Shown in pieces: positions 11,761 to 24,496 of a stretch of DNA of 64,000 bases. The translations under genes were made by a program, and so were the position numbers. The notes under the pieces are model-generated. The model did not search any database. It was not told the origin of the DNA and saw only the letters and a program-made list of their open reading frames with translations. The DNA comes from Nelumbo lutea (Eukaryota; Streptophyta; Magnoliopsida; Proteales; Nelumbonaceae). The first letter of the stretch is position 1, and the number at the start of each line of letters is the position of its first letter. Where the stretch lies: the NCBI GenBank assembly GCA_022828595.1, contig JAKGHH010000001.1, forward strand, positions 141,999,017 through 142,063,016. The letters are read 5' to 3'.

Positions 11761-12060
11761 GTGAATAATAATAATGTTTTTATTAATTATTAATTATAAA
11801 ATGTTTTTATTAATTATTAATTATAAATAATTAATAATTAAATTATTTTTAATTAAATTTATTTGTGTTATTTAATAATTATTAATTATTTTAATTATTT
11901 CATTAATTTTTATAAATTATTTTTTTTTGTGTAAATTATCAATTATTTTAATATTTTTATAATTTTAATTGTTTCATTTATTAATTAGTAATATTAATTT
12001 ATTATTTTCTATTTATATTGTTTCAATATTATTTTGATGTTGAAAATTATTTTTTATGAG
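11761..12060. repeat. AT-only low-complexity block with 27-bp tandem copy
   Basis: About 300 bases are nearly all A and T, made of overlapping TTAATTATTAATTA palindromes. A 26-bp unit starting AATGTTTTTATTAATT occurs at 11773 and again at 11800. Confidence 0.85.
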
Positions 12061-12338
12061 ATAATGTAAATTGAATTCAACATTTTCAAATTGTATAATT
12101 TAGGGGTAAAATAGTAAAATCAATAAATTACATAAGGTAAAAGGTGATCCAACACAAACAAATTCATGGATTCAGATTTTCTAAAAAGTAGAAAAGCAAC
12201 TATACATCTTTTCAGATTTTAGACACATTTAATATCTTTTTAACTTTTCATATCTGAATTTTCAGATTTATCAAACGCCACCTAAGATACTATCAAAACA
12301 ATTTAGATATTTAAAGATAAAGGGCCCCGAAAGCACAT

Positions 12339-12536
12339 TGATAACTCGAGTAGAATGAGAGACTGTTCCTCTCTTCTTCTTGTTATATTTCCTTTGCAGG
12401 GGTTCAGAAATATATATACAAACCTCTCTTAATTGCACAGAGATTCTGGTTCTACCTCTCCTAGTTACATACAACTTAGGCTGAGAGTTATCCATGAATT
12501 CAAGGGATATCCCTAGTTTTACAGCTCACGCCAATA
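12339..12536 (-). repeat. probable 3' LTR of element A
   Basis: The element-sense sequence from 12536 begins TATTGGCGTGAG directly after a GAGGGGGAG polypurine tract, so the LTR starts here (TG changed to TA). The end at 12339 (...GAGTTATCA) is a guess from the expected CA terminus. A TATATATA stretch lies inside. No partner LTR is visible. Confidence 0.5.
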
Positions 12537-12548
12537 CTCCCCCTCACG
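12537..12548 (-). other. polypurine tract of element A
   Basis: The element-sense sequence CGTGAGGGGGAG immediately precedes the 3' LTR and is the expected primer for plus-strand DNA synthesis. Confidence 0.75.
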
Positions 12549-14094
12549 TTGGTGCATACAGATCTTGGATGCCCAACTTGCCAAGTGAGCTGTAGAAGTT
12601 TTACTGGATACAGCCTTTGTAAGTATATCTGCCAGCTGGTCTTCAGATTTGACAAAGGGAAATCGAATGGTTTTGTCTTCGATATTTTGTTGATGAAATG
12701 CCGATCCACCTCCACATGCTTTGTTCGATCATGTTGGACGGGATTCTAAGAGATGTCAATGGCAGCCTTGTTGTCGCAGAATAGGTCCATTTAGAGGTTG
12801 GGGGAAAACCAATTTCAGTCATTAGTCTTCTCAGCCAGAGTAGCTTGCACAACCCTTTAGCCATTCCTCGAAACTCAACTTCAGCACTTGATAGGGCCAC
12901 GACTTTTTGTTTCTTACTCCTCCATGTGACCAAATTTCCTATGACGAATGTAAAGTACCCCGAGGTGGATTTTCTATCTGAGACATTTTCGGCCCAGCCT
13001 GCATCTGTGTACCCTTCTATTTTTAGATGATCATTTTTTGAGAATATGAGTCATTTTCCGGGTGAGGACTTCAAGTATCGAAGAATCCGCATTACAACAT
13101 TCATGTGGTCTTCGCTTGGGCAGTGCATGAACTGACTCACTACGTTGACGGCGTAGGCGATGTCTGGGCGAGTATGGGAAAGGTAAATGAGTTTACCCAC
13201 CAACCTTTGGTATCTCTCCTTATTGGTAGGTACTTGGTCTGGGTATTCTCCAAGTCTATGGTTCTGAACGATAGGTGTGTTTGCCGGTTTGCACTCCAAC
13301 TGTCCCATTTCGGAGAGTAAGTCCAAGGTGTACTTCCGTTGGGACAGAAATATGCCTTCCTTTGATCTAGCAATTTCAATCGCTAGAAAGTACTTTAGCC
13401 CACCTAAGTTCTTCATCTCGAACTCGGATGCCAATTGCTTCTGCAGTGTTGCTATTTCTTTCGAATCATTCCCTGTGATAATCATGTCATCCATGTATAT
13501 TATTAGGTTGTCACATTTCCTCGTTGGTGCTTTAAGAATAGTGTATGATCTGAATTGCTTTGCTGGAAGCCATATTTTTTCATCACAAGACTGAACCTTC
13601 CAAACCATGCCCGTGGAGATTGCTTTAGTCCATATAGTGCTCACTGTAGCTTACACACAACTTGGTTCTTGGAGTTCGTTGTATAACCAGGTGGGATGTC
13701 CATGTATACCTCCTCTTCAAGATCACCATGGAGGAAGGCTTTCTTCACATCGAACTGGTGTAGTGGCCAATCAAGATTTGCGGCAAGAGATAATAAGACT
13801 CTGATTGTATTCAGCTTGGCTACTAGGGAGAAAGTCTCTTGATAATCTACACCCAATGTCTGGGTATATCTTTTTTGCGACCAGCCTTGCTTTGTATCTC
13901 TCGACTGCCCCGTTTGCCTTGTATTTGACGAAAAATACCCATTTACACCCTACTGGTCTTTTCCCTTCAGGCAAGGTGATTAGGGTCCATGTCTTGTTCT
14001 TCAGTAGTGCCTCCATCTCTTCTTGTATGGCTTGAGTCAATTTTGGGTTTGTCAAAGCTTCTTGGACACTGGTGGGAATATGATTAGAGGACAA
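12549..14094 (-). pseudogene. element A reverse transcriptase and RNase H, broken
   Basis: Reverse transcriptase starts near 14090 with EALLKNKTWTLITLPEGK and CKWVFFVKYKANG. A frameshift near 13860 leads to GVDYQETFSLVAK, FDVKKAFLHGDLEEE and CKLQ. A stop follows, then ALYGLKQSPRAWF. Another frameshift before 13520 restores IIYMDDMIITGND, the catalytic YMDD, and the GLKYFLAIEIARS block up to HTRPDIAYAVNVV and LRYLKSSPGK. RNase H continues with GYTDAGWAEN, DRKSTSGY and SSAEVEFRGMA, giving the first Asp and the Glu, and then loses the frame near 12780. The catalytic residues survive but the polyprotein cannot be made in one piece. Confidence 0.9.
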
Positions 14095-14099
14095 TTCTT

Positions 14100-15860
14100 A
14101 CACAAATGATTTTAGAGGTTTGGTGAGTCTCTTCATTGATACATAGTTGGCAATTGGATACTTTGTCCTCCTATCCTCAACATCTGGAGAATATCTGTTT
14201 GGCGGTTTGCCACGATTATGCCTGAAAGGTAAGGTGTAGCTAGCCAAAGTATCATTAGAGCTTGAAGGAGTGGTAGGGGAAGTTACCTCAGGGATGCTTT
14301 CAACGTGCTTCCGGGATATCCTCAGGAGGTGGGCTTTCCGGTACTGGCGAGGTTGGGGTCTCTACTTCTTCTGCTGGTAGAGGTGATGCCGACGTTGAGG
14401 TTACTTCTGGTGTAGTCTCTGTAGGTGCCTTACTGATTGCTTCATGGACCACCATTTCTGTTGAAGCACTCGTATTCGGCCAGTTGGGTAAAAACCAGTT
14501 CTGTTCTTCACTCTGACTCTCCCCCTAAAGAGAAGAATTGGTTGTAGGTCGAGAGTAGAAGGTTTTAAATTCCAGAAAGGTGACATCCATGGTAACAAAG
14601 GTACGGTGGGTGACCGGGTCATAACATCGGTACCCTTTCTGGTGCAGCGCATACCCCAAGAATATACATCGAGTTGCCCGTGGGTCCAGTTTTGTACGTT
14701 GATTTGGATGTAGATGCACGAACGCCACACAGCCAAAAACTCAAGGTGGAATCATCAAAACAGAGGGCAATGAGACATGAGATGAAAGAGCTTGTAGTGG
14801 TGTTTTAAATTGCAAGACCCGTGAGGGCATTCGATTAAGGAGGTGCACGGCGGTAGCAACAACATCAGCCCCATGTCAGTTAGGTACATGTGCTCCGAGT
14901 AACAAGGCGCGGGCAGTTTCGAGTATGTGCCGGTTCTTCCTTTCTGCAATGCCATTATGTTGTGGAGTTCGGGGGCATGAAGTCTCATGAAGTAATCCAT
15001 GGACCTGAAAATAATCTTGGAACCGTTGATTCATGTATTCCCCGCCGTTATCAGACTGGAGTACCTGAATCTGTGATTTGAACTGAGTCTTCACCATTAT
15101 ATGGAAGGATTGAAAGACAGTAAACACTTCATCTTTGTGTTTCAGCAGATATAACCATGTCATGCGAGTGCAATCATCAACAAAGATTACAAACCATCGG
15201 AATCCAGAGACTGTAGTCATCGGGGATGGCCCCACACGTCCGAGTGAATCAAAGCAAATGGAACTTGACTTTTATTCATACTTAAGGGATAGATTGTTTT
15301 ATGACTCTTAGCTAGGATGCAAGTGTTACATTGAAAAACATGCGGCTGTATATCTGAAAATAAGTCCGGAAATAAATGTCTCATATAACTGAATGATGAA
15401 TGTGCTAACCGGCGATGCCAAATCCAAATCTGTTGTTTCTTGGTGTTACCTTGATGATGTGTATGATGCGCTTGACCCGTGCTAAGATCATCCATGTAGT
15501 AGAGCCCCCCTCGCCTAGTACCACGCCCAATTATCTCCTTGGTGAAAACATCTTGAAGAAGACAGAAAGTGGGATAAATGAGCACAACACAATTCAGATC
15601 ATAGGAGATTTGACTAACAGATAGTAATTTGTGGGAGAGCGAGGGAACAAGCAATGTGTTTTTCAAGGATATAGCAGGTGACAAGGTCACAGTGCCTGCT
15701 CCTGTGACTTGAGAGATTGTCCCATTGGCATTAGCAATTGTAGTCCGTCTTGGTGATGAAGTCTTTGAAAAATCAGTAGCATATAGGTCATGTGGTCAGT
15801 GGCTCCTGAGTCAAGTATCCATGCCTTGTTGTCAATGGTCTTGTTGGGAAGATTGTTACT
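14100..15860 (-). pseudogene. element A protease and integrase, broken
   Basis: From high to low coordinates: a protease active-site motif ILDSGATDHM near 15810, a frameshift, then the zinc-binding pre-integrase region (WHRRLAHSSFSYMRHL, CNTCILAKSHK; about 15300-15450). The integrase core follows (15235-14876), with the catalytic acidic residues in FVDDCTRMTWLYL, LQSDNGGEY and GIAERKNRHILE all present. The C-terminal piece (14728-14525) has RCIFLGYALHQKGYRCYDP. From about 14520 to 14100 is a linker with stops. Frames change several times, so the protein is dead though the catalytic triad is intact. Confidence 0.88.
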
Positions 15861-16929
15861 TGAATCCGAAAGGTGAAACTTCTCCCTGTGGTGCGAATGA
15901 GGGTTGAGATTCTATTGTAACTGTTGTAGCCTTACCACTTGTTTCAGCCTTGTCTTGGCGTTTCCGAGCTTGGAGTTCATGCCACCAGTCGGGATAGCCA
16001 TGTAGCTTGAAGCAGTTCTCCTGGGTATGCTTTGAGTTGCCACAATGAGACCATTTAGTACTACTAGAAGATGCTCGAGATTTAGAGGACGTACCAGATT
16101 TTTCGATGCTTGCAGGCAGAGAGCTCGTTGAAGAGGGTGTAGGTTGCCCAGTCTTAACACCTTTAGAGGCCAAAACTGCTCATGGAGTTTCAATATGGTT
16201 GCCGGTTGTCATGACCCTCTGTTGGATAGCTTCTCTTTGAACATGTGCGTAAGCCTGTTCAATAGTGGGAAACAGATTCATTTGGAGTACATCTGCCCGA
16301 ATTTTGTCTAGTCTGTCATCAAGGCCATCCAGGAAGATATACACTCTCTCCTCTTGAAGGAGAGTATTGTATCGTTGAATATCCACCGCACACTCCATTG
16401 GATTCGGACAGCGAAAATCAATTTCTCTCCACAATCCTTGGAGATCATTATAGTATTTTTCAAGAGACCCTCCAGACTGGCGCAAGCGGGTCACACGACA
16501 CTGAAGATCGTATACTTGTGCGGTATCACTGCCATCAGAGTACGTGGTAGCCACAGAATCCCACACCATCTTTGCTGTAGGGAATCGAATAAAGTTACCA
16601 ATCAAGGATACATCCATGGAGTTAATTAACCAACCTTTGACAATAGCATTGTTGGTGCGCCACCTTCGAAAGGTTGGGTCAGTTTGTGGAGGCTGAGGTA
16701 GTTCCCCATTAATATATCCTAGTTTGTCTCTGCCAGATATATACATCTCAACAACTTGGGACCAAAGGGCAAAGTTCGTGCCATCCAACTTGATACCGAT
16801 CTGAGCGGAGGAGGTTTCTGTAGTTGAGATCAGTCTGTGCAGAAGTTCAGTCATTCTAGTGGTCAATTCAGTGAGGGTAGGATTAGGCCATTGTTCTCCA
16901 AACAGATCTGAGGTTTCCGAATCAGACAT
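15856..16929 (-). pseudogene. element A gag, one stop and a damaged zinc knuckle
   Basis: The frame starts at ATG 16929 (MSDSETSDLF) and runs about 250 codons through a copia-type gag with KLDGTNFALWSQVVEMYI and LQGLWREIDFRCPNP. A TGA near 16180, a likely CGA to TGA change, interrupts it. The same frame then continues to about 15856 with a serine-rich stretch and the zinc knuckle WSHCGNSKHTQENCF. The knuckle should begin with Cys, but the first ligand is Trp (TGG), so zinc binding is probably lost. Gag would form the virus-like particle and bind element RNA. Confidence 0.88.
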
Positions 16930-17032
16930 GATTATCAGCGGGTTGTAGCGGTAGTAGCACCTACCGGTCTTGCAACAACAGTAATAGTAGCCAACCTCCT
17001 GGGGTTTGCGATAGTTCTGGATAGATCCACTG

Positions 17033-17132
17033 NNNNNNNNNNNNNNNNNNNNNNNNNNNNNNNNNNNNNNNNNNNNNNNNNNNNNNNNNNNNNNNNNNNN
17101 NNNNNNNNNNNNNNNNNNNNNNNNNNNNNNNN
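17033..17132. other. assembly gap of exactly 100 N
   Basis: A run of 100 N is the usual placeholder for a gap of unknown size. It separates gag of element A from the 3' LTR of element B. It hides the 5' LTR of A, roughly the last 100-200 bases of B's 3' LTR, and the left half of C's 5' LTR. The order across it is a scaffold inference. Confidence 0.97.
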
Positions 17133-18867
17133 CAAGGATCTTACTTGAACCATAATCGAACCAGATCCGAACAAAAAAACAAAAATGGAGGAATATACCT
17201 GATCCGGAGAAACAGTATCTCCCAAAGTTGGTGTTTACGCCCAAAGAAGAAACCAAGATTCGCTCCTGCTGAAGATGACATAGCTGTGGATGAAACGGAA
17301 CCAGCAGGGTGTGTCCTTCACACTGGATCCTTCACAAGAATCCTCTGGAAACTCTGAACACTGAATCTTTCTTAGTCTTTTTCGCAAGACTAATGCCAAG
17401 AACTGATTTCTTGACTCCCTATTGCTGCAAAGATCAAATATTGCAAGAGGGAATGGTGGCGGCTAGAGGAGAACTCCTAGGACGAAAAAGGCTGAACTAC
17501 TTCTCTTCTCTCTGCAGTTTTGTATAAGATCTTATCTCAAATCGCAGGGAGTTTTCTTGACAAAAACTGATATATTTCTCTTGGGTTTCTCCTCTTTTCT
17601 TCTTGATTAAGAAACCTCCTAAATTAGGAGTTATCCCAATCCAAATCAGTATTTGGATAGGGAATTATCTTAACCCTATCTCCAGATTCAGTTAGCTTAC
17701 TCCTGATCTTATCAGGAGGTTACCAGATTCAAATCTGATTTGAATTTGGTCTCCCATAGTGGATAAGGTTAAAGGCTCAATCCTTTTGCTAACTTTAATC
17801 TCAGATTCGCCCATAGATGGGTGATCACATCAGCCCAGCTCGAAATGGGCTTTTGGCCCATTAAGTGTTCAGTGTTTAACTAGTTTCCAATCTACTGCCT
17901 AGTTGGACTTCTTTGTATGGCATGGGACCCAAGCATTGATCTACACACCATCCACATGGGCTTCTTTGTATGGGCCCAACACTTACATTAAGTGGTCCCT
18001 GGGCCAAGCCATCTTATAAAAACCTAGGGACTGTGGGCAGGTGCAAGATTAAGCTCATTAGGCATTATCCTAAATGGTCTTACAATTAACCTCTCAGCCC
18101 TTAATGATCAAGCACTGCCCGACAAGAGAGGACCTCTCCCTCGGTTGCAAGGAACAGTGCCGCACTGTCCACTCGCATGGATCCCGGGAATTAAAACCAT
18201 TTGCAAACATTTCGAAACCGTACATATATATATAAATATATTAATTTTGCAAAACAAAATTCCAACTTTTGAAATCAATTGCCGGCAGTTTGGTTTCCAT
18301 CAGAGAGAGTGCATTCCGATCATTACCTTTGTCCGACAAAGGGGCTGATCCTGTCACTATGATCACCCACTCAGATGAATTATCAAACTATCCCAACATA
18401 CCCAGGTTTTGATCCCCATCTAAGAATCTCACTGATTGGCATATCAAAGACAGCCCAATCCAACACCTAGTGAAATGTCATAATCGAGTCTAGGGGTCAG
18501 GTGTAACTTTCCAGTTTTTTCCATCTGTCTCCAAGGTCCAGGGCAATACTGGAAATCTGGTCCGGTTCAAGGATTCAAGTAATCCCATACTGCATGTGCC
18601 TTGGGTCTTATCCCGGTGGCCGAGATAGGCCATCCCAACACTTGGTGGCACACCAGTATTAGCCTTGGTAGGATAAATCTCCCCAGACTTATCCAATGGC
18701 TGTGAATATTTAAAACTAACACGAGTCTCTATAAGTGTCCAATTTTAGGGTCTTACACAGAATTATACCAAACAACATGAATCAAACATGCACTTTATTT
18801 ATTTACACAAAATCTTAAAAGTACATCAAATCCGATTGAAGCTAAGGGCATAAAAAACTGTCTAACA
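17133..18867 (-). repeat. 3' LTR of element B, end lost in gap
   Basis: It matches 24612-26428 along its length. The outer end TGTTAGACAG is at 18867. Compared with the 5' copy it lacks about 70 bases near 17960 (the stretch with GTTCGGCCCACCCTG and CATCACATGGACC). The other end runs into the N gap. Confidence 0.92.
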
Positions 18868-18890
18868 GCTCACACTTGCACTTAGGTCCA
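18868..18890 (-). other. polypurine-like tract of element B
   Basis: The element-sense sequence AAGTGCAAGTGTGAGC directly precedes the LTR start. It resembles the AAGTGGGAGA primer of related copia elements, with pyrimidine changes. Confidence 0.5.
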
Positions 18891-18902
18891 ATCTGGTACA
18901 AG

Positions 18903-21881
18903 TCAGAGTCCCATACTTTCCACGTGTTTCTCAAACACCTTTTGTGTCAGTGGCTTAGTCAATGGGTTTGCCACATTATCCGCTGATGCTACCTTCTGAA
19001 TTAGGACGTCCCCTCTACCAGCGGTCTCCCGTAGTACATGGTACTTCCCCTCGATGTGCTTTGACTTCGAGTGGGCCCGAGCCTCTTTAGCCTGGGTGAT
19101 CATTCCATTATTGTCACACAACAACGGAATGGGTGATGTTTTGGACGTAATCACTCCCAATTTGTGTATGAATTTCTTCATCCACACGACTTCCATGGTA
19201 GCTTCGCTTGCAGCAATGTACTCGACCTCAGTTGTGGAATCTGCAGTGGAACCCTGTTTGCTGCTTTTCCCACAAACAGCACACGATCCTATCGTGAAAA
19301 CATATACAGATGTAGACTTTCTATCATCTGGATCTGACTGGAAATCTCATCAGAATACCCTAAAACTTGTAGTGAACTACCATCAAATACCAAACAAAAC
19401 TCTTTTGTCCTTCGATGGTATTTGAGTATGTTCTTCACAACAGTCCAATGCTCCTGCCCTGGGTTGGCCTGGAATCTGCTTACCACACTCACCGCCTGAG
19501 CAATGTCTAGGAGAGTGCACAGCATGGCATACATGATGTTCCCTACGGCTGAGGCATAGGGAACATCTTTCATGCCCTCAATCTCCTCAGACGTCTTGGG
19601 AGACATCTTCTTTGAGAGAGTGACTCCGTGCCTAAAAGGAACGTTTCCTTTCTTGGAGTTCTCCATGTTGTATCTTTTGACAATTTTATCAATGTAAGCA
19701 GCCTAGGATAATCCAATTATCCAGTTCGATCTATCTCTATAGAGTTCAAGACCAAGTATATATGAAGCTTCTCCAAGTTCTTTCATGGAGAACTGTTGTG
19801 ATAGCCATACTTTGACCGAAGTCAACATTCCTACATCATTCCCAATGATTAGGATATCTTCCACGTACTACACCAAAAATGTGATCTTATTCCCACTGGA
19901 TTTCCTGTAAACACAGGGCTCATCCGGATTCTGCTCAAAGTCAAACATTTTGACAGCTGAATCAAAGCGGATGTTCCAACTCCTAAAAGCCTACTTAAGT
20001 CCATATATGGATCTATTGAGTTTACATACCATGTGTTCCTGACCAGCAGCAATGAAGCCTTGCGGCTACTGTATATAGATATCTTCACTAAGATCTCCAT
20101 TCAATAATGCGGTTTTGACATCCATCTGCCAAATCTCGTAGTCATGGTATGCTGCTATAGCTAGCAGGATCCTAATGGATTTAAGCATGGCCACGGGCGA
20201 AAAGGTTTCCTCATAATCGATGCCTTCTTTCTAAGTATACCCTTTTACCACCAAGTGAGCTTTGTAGGTAACAATCCTGCCATCGGGGCCCTTCTTCCTC
20301 TTGTAGATCCATTTGCAACCAATTGCTTTTACCCCGGAGGGCGGATCCACTAGAGTCCAGACTCCATTGTTCTCCATCGAGTCTATCTCAGCTCTCATGG
20401 CTCCACCCACTTCTGGGAATCTATGTCTAACATAGCTTCCACATAAGTTATGGGATCCTCCTCACTAGTCAAGGCTTTCCACCAGGTAACTATCCTGGTG
20501 GCCTGGATACCCGAGTGGATCTTCTAGGTTGGTCACTACTTGGAACTTGTAGGACATCTCCCACTGCTCCTGAGCTCTCCTCATCAAGAACTATTTCCTG
20601 ACGATGGGTGTCCAGGATGTATTCGGTTTCTAAGAATTGGGCGTTTCGACTGCAGAACACTTTCTGCTCACTTGGGTCATAGAATAGATAACCCACTGAA
20701 TCTTTTGGGTAGCCTATAAATAGGCAACGACTGGTTTTGGATTCCAACTTGTCTGCACTTGTTCTTTTAACGTGTGCAGGACAACCCCAAATCTTCAAGT
20801 GTCTCACACTTGGCTTCCTTCCGGTCCATAGTTCATATGGAGTTTTCGGAACTGATTTGGTTGGAACCCGATTCAGCACGTAGATAGCAGTCTTTAATGC
20901 TTATTACCAAATGGATGTAGGTAATTCTGAGTGTATGAGAAATGACCGGACCATGTCCAACAAGGTCCTATTCCTCCTCTCTGAAACACCGTTGAGTTGA
21001 GGTGTAGCAGGAGGAGCTAATTGTGATAGTATCCCATTGACCTTCAAGTAGTCCATGAATTCGTCAAAGAGATACTCACCACCTCGATCCGATCGAAGGG
21101 CCTTAACTTCTCTCCCAAACTATTTCTCGACTTCCTATCTGAACTCTTTGAACTTTTCAAAGGATTCAGACTTGTGTCTCATTAGGTACACGTAACCATA
21201 TCGTGAAAAATCATCTGTAAAGGTGATGAAATACACGTGTTTATTTCGTGTCCTAACACTCAGGAGGCCACATATATCAGTATGTATTAGGTCAATTGTG
21301 CTTGTACAACTTTTAGGCTTACCGTTAAATAGCCGCTTAGTCATCTTACCTTGGAGTTAAGGTTCACAAGTAGGAAGATTTTTTACGGTTAGAAAATCCA
21401 AAGGACCATCATTTACTAGCCTTCTAATTCGGTCAACACCAATATGGCCAAGCCGGTAATGCCACAAGCACGTGGGACTTACTGTATGATGAATTCTTTT
21501 CTATGGATTTTTGACCGACTTAGTTTCGGTTAAGTTTGTTTCCAGAGAAGGATGTAGAACATAGAGACCGTTCTCCAGTTCCCCGCATGCGATGAATTTG
21601 TTATTCTGTTTAACAATAATCATATTACTAAAATAAATAGTATATCCATCAGCACACAGTTTAGAAACAGAAATTAAATTTCTTCTTAAGTTTTGTACAT
21701 AAAGACAATCTTTAAGTACAAGCACTCCTCTAAAAACTAATTCTACGGTTCCTATTGCCGCAACTACAACACTTATAGTCATTCCCAAGAATAGTATCAC
21801 TTCGCTTTCACTCAATCTTCTGCTAACTTTGAACCCCTGCAGTGAGTTACATGCATGAGTTGAAGTCTCGGAGTCAACAAA
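18903..21881 (-). pseudogene. element B pol: protease, integrase, RT, RNase H, heavily decayed
   Basis: Order on the minus strand: a protease scrap near 21850 (FVDSETSTHACNS, where DSGA is expected, so the active site is changed), a pre-integrase region (21815-21501), and an integrase core with FTDDFSRYGYVYL, RSDRGGEYLFDEF and GVSERRNRTLLDMV. The integrase C-terminal piece at 20879-20490 has WTGRKPSVRHLKIWGCPAHV. Reverse transcriptase (about 20440-19300) has CKWIYKRKKGPDG and QMDVKTALLNGDL. Its catalytic box reads YVED instead of YVDD, so the polymerase is dead. RNase H ends with CDNNGMITQAKE and HIEGKYHVLRE (19196-18903). More than eight stops interrupt the reading. Confidence 0.9.
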
Positions 21882-21884
21882 TTA

Positions 21885-22724
21885 GGACACAGAAGTAACT
21901 AACATATTAGTTTCTATGACATAAGTTTCGACGTTACCTTTCTTAGATTCCAGGTAGGTAGGACAGTTCCTCTTCCAGTGGGCGGTCTGCTTGCAGAAGT
22001 GACAGACATCAGATGCCTTGTTCTTCTTCTGCTTCTTAGGCTTGGCAGCTTTCTTCTGGGGCTTCTTTGCCTTTCTCTTTTTCTTGCCCAATTTGTTAGT
22101 TTCAGCAAGCATAACCACAGACTCATCCTTCTTAAGTAGATCTTCGGCCCTCTGCAACATATTGCTGAGTTCCTGGATATTGACATTCAGCTTGTTCATG
22201 TTGTAGTTCATTGTGAATGCATTGAAGGAAGAGGGCAAAGAATTTAGGATAGCATCCACTTGCGTGCCAAGATCTAGCTCGGATCCAAGGGCTTCGAATT
22301 CGTTAATGTAGTCCATCATTCGAAGACAACGGTCATGAACTTTCTGCCCCTTGGACATCTGCGTGGTCATGAACAGTTTCAAGACCTTCTGTCGATTAGA
22401 ATGGTTATGCTCTTCATACATTGTCTTTAGAATGTCCAATATGTCATTGGCTAGTTCGATCTGATCGAACTGCCTCTGTATTGAGTTGTCGAGTGAGGCA
22501 ATGACAAAACAACGGGCTAGGGAGTTCATATCCTCCTAATCTTGGTAGTCCCTCCTATGGGCCTCAGAAGCCTTATCACCCGGATGCTCTGGGGCAGGAT
22601 TTTTCACCACCTTATCTAACTTTTCGGAAGTTAGGACCAACATAATATTTTTGTACCAGTCAGCATAGTTTGGGCCCTTAAGTTTGTTATCGTCTAGAAG
22701 CTTTGCAAATTGATCGTTTGCCAT
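21885..22724 (-). pseudogene. element B gag with one internal stop
   Basis: Translation from ATG 22724 gives MANDQFAKLLDDNKLKGPNY and about 60 codons, then a TAG near 22540. The same frame continues as EDMNSLARCFVIASLD through the gag helical region to a lysine-rich basic tail and the zinc knuckle CHFCKQTAHWKRNC (about 21990), which keeps all four CCHC ligands. A stop follows near 21885. The length, close to 280 codons, fits copia gag. Confidence 0.88.
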
Positions 22725-24475
22725 TTTCTGATAAAACAGAAAAAGCGTTATTCCACAACCTTAGTTTGATTCATGTTACCTACATAGATATGGTTTTTAA
22801 TCTATGCTCCATTCCCATTTGTTCATCTCTGAGATTTCCCTCCTTTCTTAGTGACGAAGACAACGAAATGTCTCTGGAAATGTGGGAAATCACATAGGGT
22901 GCGTGAAGCCAACTGTTTCAGCTGCAAAACCCCACCACCTTTCTGTGACGGATCATATCCACTCATCAAATGAGTATCCCTTTGGCCTCTATCAGACAAG
23001 GTTCAGAGCCGTTTTCAAGTAAACCTTTCTGTCCAGTGAGTGCAGACCCAATATATTCAGGTTACGTCAAGGTACCATGAGAGAGTTCCCATTTTCTAGT
23101 GAAGGCCCTCCCACATCGGTCTATGATGCCCCTATCATCTTATGGATAGCCCAATTTTATGGTGCGTTTTGTCATTACTGAAGGGCCCATCATTGTGCTA
23201 ATGATGGAAGGCCTTTAGAGAGTCCATCATATGGATCTCCCTATCACATGCATTCATATTTGCTGGAGGGAACAAAAATTACACATAATTCTAATTTTAG
23301 GTCAAACCAAAGTAGCTCCCACTGACTTTCATAAAGTCAGATTTTTGGTGGGCCTTAATCGGCTAGGAGTTCCGTATGCATCCCTTTTTAGGGTTGTGGG
23401 GCCCACCATGTAAGGAGGGATCATCCAATGACCTTAAGGGACACCGTGACAATGATGTGCATTCAGCCATGGTATGTGCAAGAGCCACTAACGAGTCATC
23501 ATGGGCCAAGTGCTTATGGCCCATGGTCGTAACACATCAAACATCCAAACATCATATGTAAAGGAGAAATTGATCCAATCAATTAACTGCTGTAAAGCCC
23601 ATTTTAATAGCCCATTTAAAACCTAACATTAACAATTAATGTCAACTAGGTATAAGGGCTGAATCGCAGTTAGCAGTTTGGCCCAAACAACTTTTCTCGC
23701 AATAGTGGGCTTTTGCAGTTTTAACCATTTAAAACTGGGCTTTACAGCTGGGACGAATTAATCCCTGATATTGAACATCAGATTTGGAACAACAAGTGTG
23801 AGAAAGATGGACTGAAAAATAGTCCTTTCGAACCCTAAATTTGATCTAAACAGTTTTGGTACAATCTAGTCCGAAATGGTCCAAAACTGATTTTCAATTC
23901 AAGAAATAATTCATGAAAGATCTGAAATTAATAATCTTGATTTTAAACAAACACAAATCAATATGGACTGTTCACACCACCTGCAAAACAGAGGTTAATC
24001 ACTAATGTTACAATTTCATAAACTATAAATCGCAGGAAGCGATTTCTCCATCTGCAAATCTCCAGCACCGCCATCTTCTTCCTTCTTCTTTAATCAAGAA
24101 AATAAATAACAAAAATCCTATTTCTATTAATTAATTACATTCTTGATCAAATCCTATACATTCAGTCTAGAAAAGTAAAAAAAAAATTATTTACAGACCG
24201 AATTGAATGAAATAAATGAAAAAGGGTGCGCAGACCATCTGCGCCAAAACTGCAATGCGATCTCCAGGTTCGAACAGTCCATTAAATCAAAATAAAAAAA
24301 GAATAGTTCTAAATAAATTTTGGATTTAACAAAAATTAATTTCAGATAAATCGCCCTTAACAAGAAACAGTTTCTTGAAAAAAAGAAACAATCAACGCAA
24401 ATCTTGGCAGAACATCTTCTATCCATCTGCGTAGGTTTAGATATGATTTTCTTTTGGTTCAAGATTCGAACATGT
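22725..24475 (-). other. untranslated leader of element B
   Basis: About 1.75 kb lie between the primer-binding site and the gag start. No coding similarity is visible on either strand. The leader is long for a copia element and could hide a deletion or insertion. Confidence 0.6.
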
Positions 24476-24490
24476 GGCTCTGCTACCACT
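24476..24490 (-). other. primer-binding site of element B
   Basis: The element-sense sequence AGTGGTAGCAGAGCC resembles the TGGTATCAGAGC site, complementary to initiator methionine tRNA, used by plant copia elements. It sits a few bases inside the 5' LTR end at 24497. Confidence 0.75.
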
Positions 24491-24496
24491 AAAGAA

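Larger units (their letters stand above)
12339..17032 (-). mobile_element. Ty1/copia element A, cut by the assembly gap
   Basis: On the minus strand the order is gag (from 16929), protease, integrase, reverse transcriptase, RNase H, a polypurine tract and a short 3' LTR, the standard copia order. The 5' LTR and primer-binding site should lie to the right of 16929 but are lost in the 100-N gap at 17033. Every gene has stops or frameshifts. The lower boundary is inferred from the TG...CA rule, since there is no second LTR to compare. Confidence 0.88.

Noticed and set aside
11505..11768. Plus-strand Ser/Pro/Leu-rich frame
   Set aside because: It is a translation of a CT-rich microsatellite and has no family resemblance.
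16180..17256. A long minus-strand frame reading from element B's LTR through the gap into gag of element A
   Set aside because: It is an artefact: the frame crosses 100 N of unknown length. Real gag of element A starts at ATG 16929.
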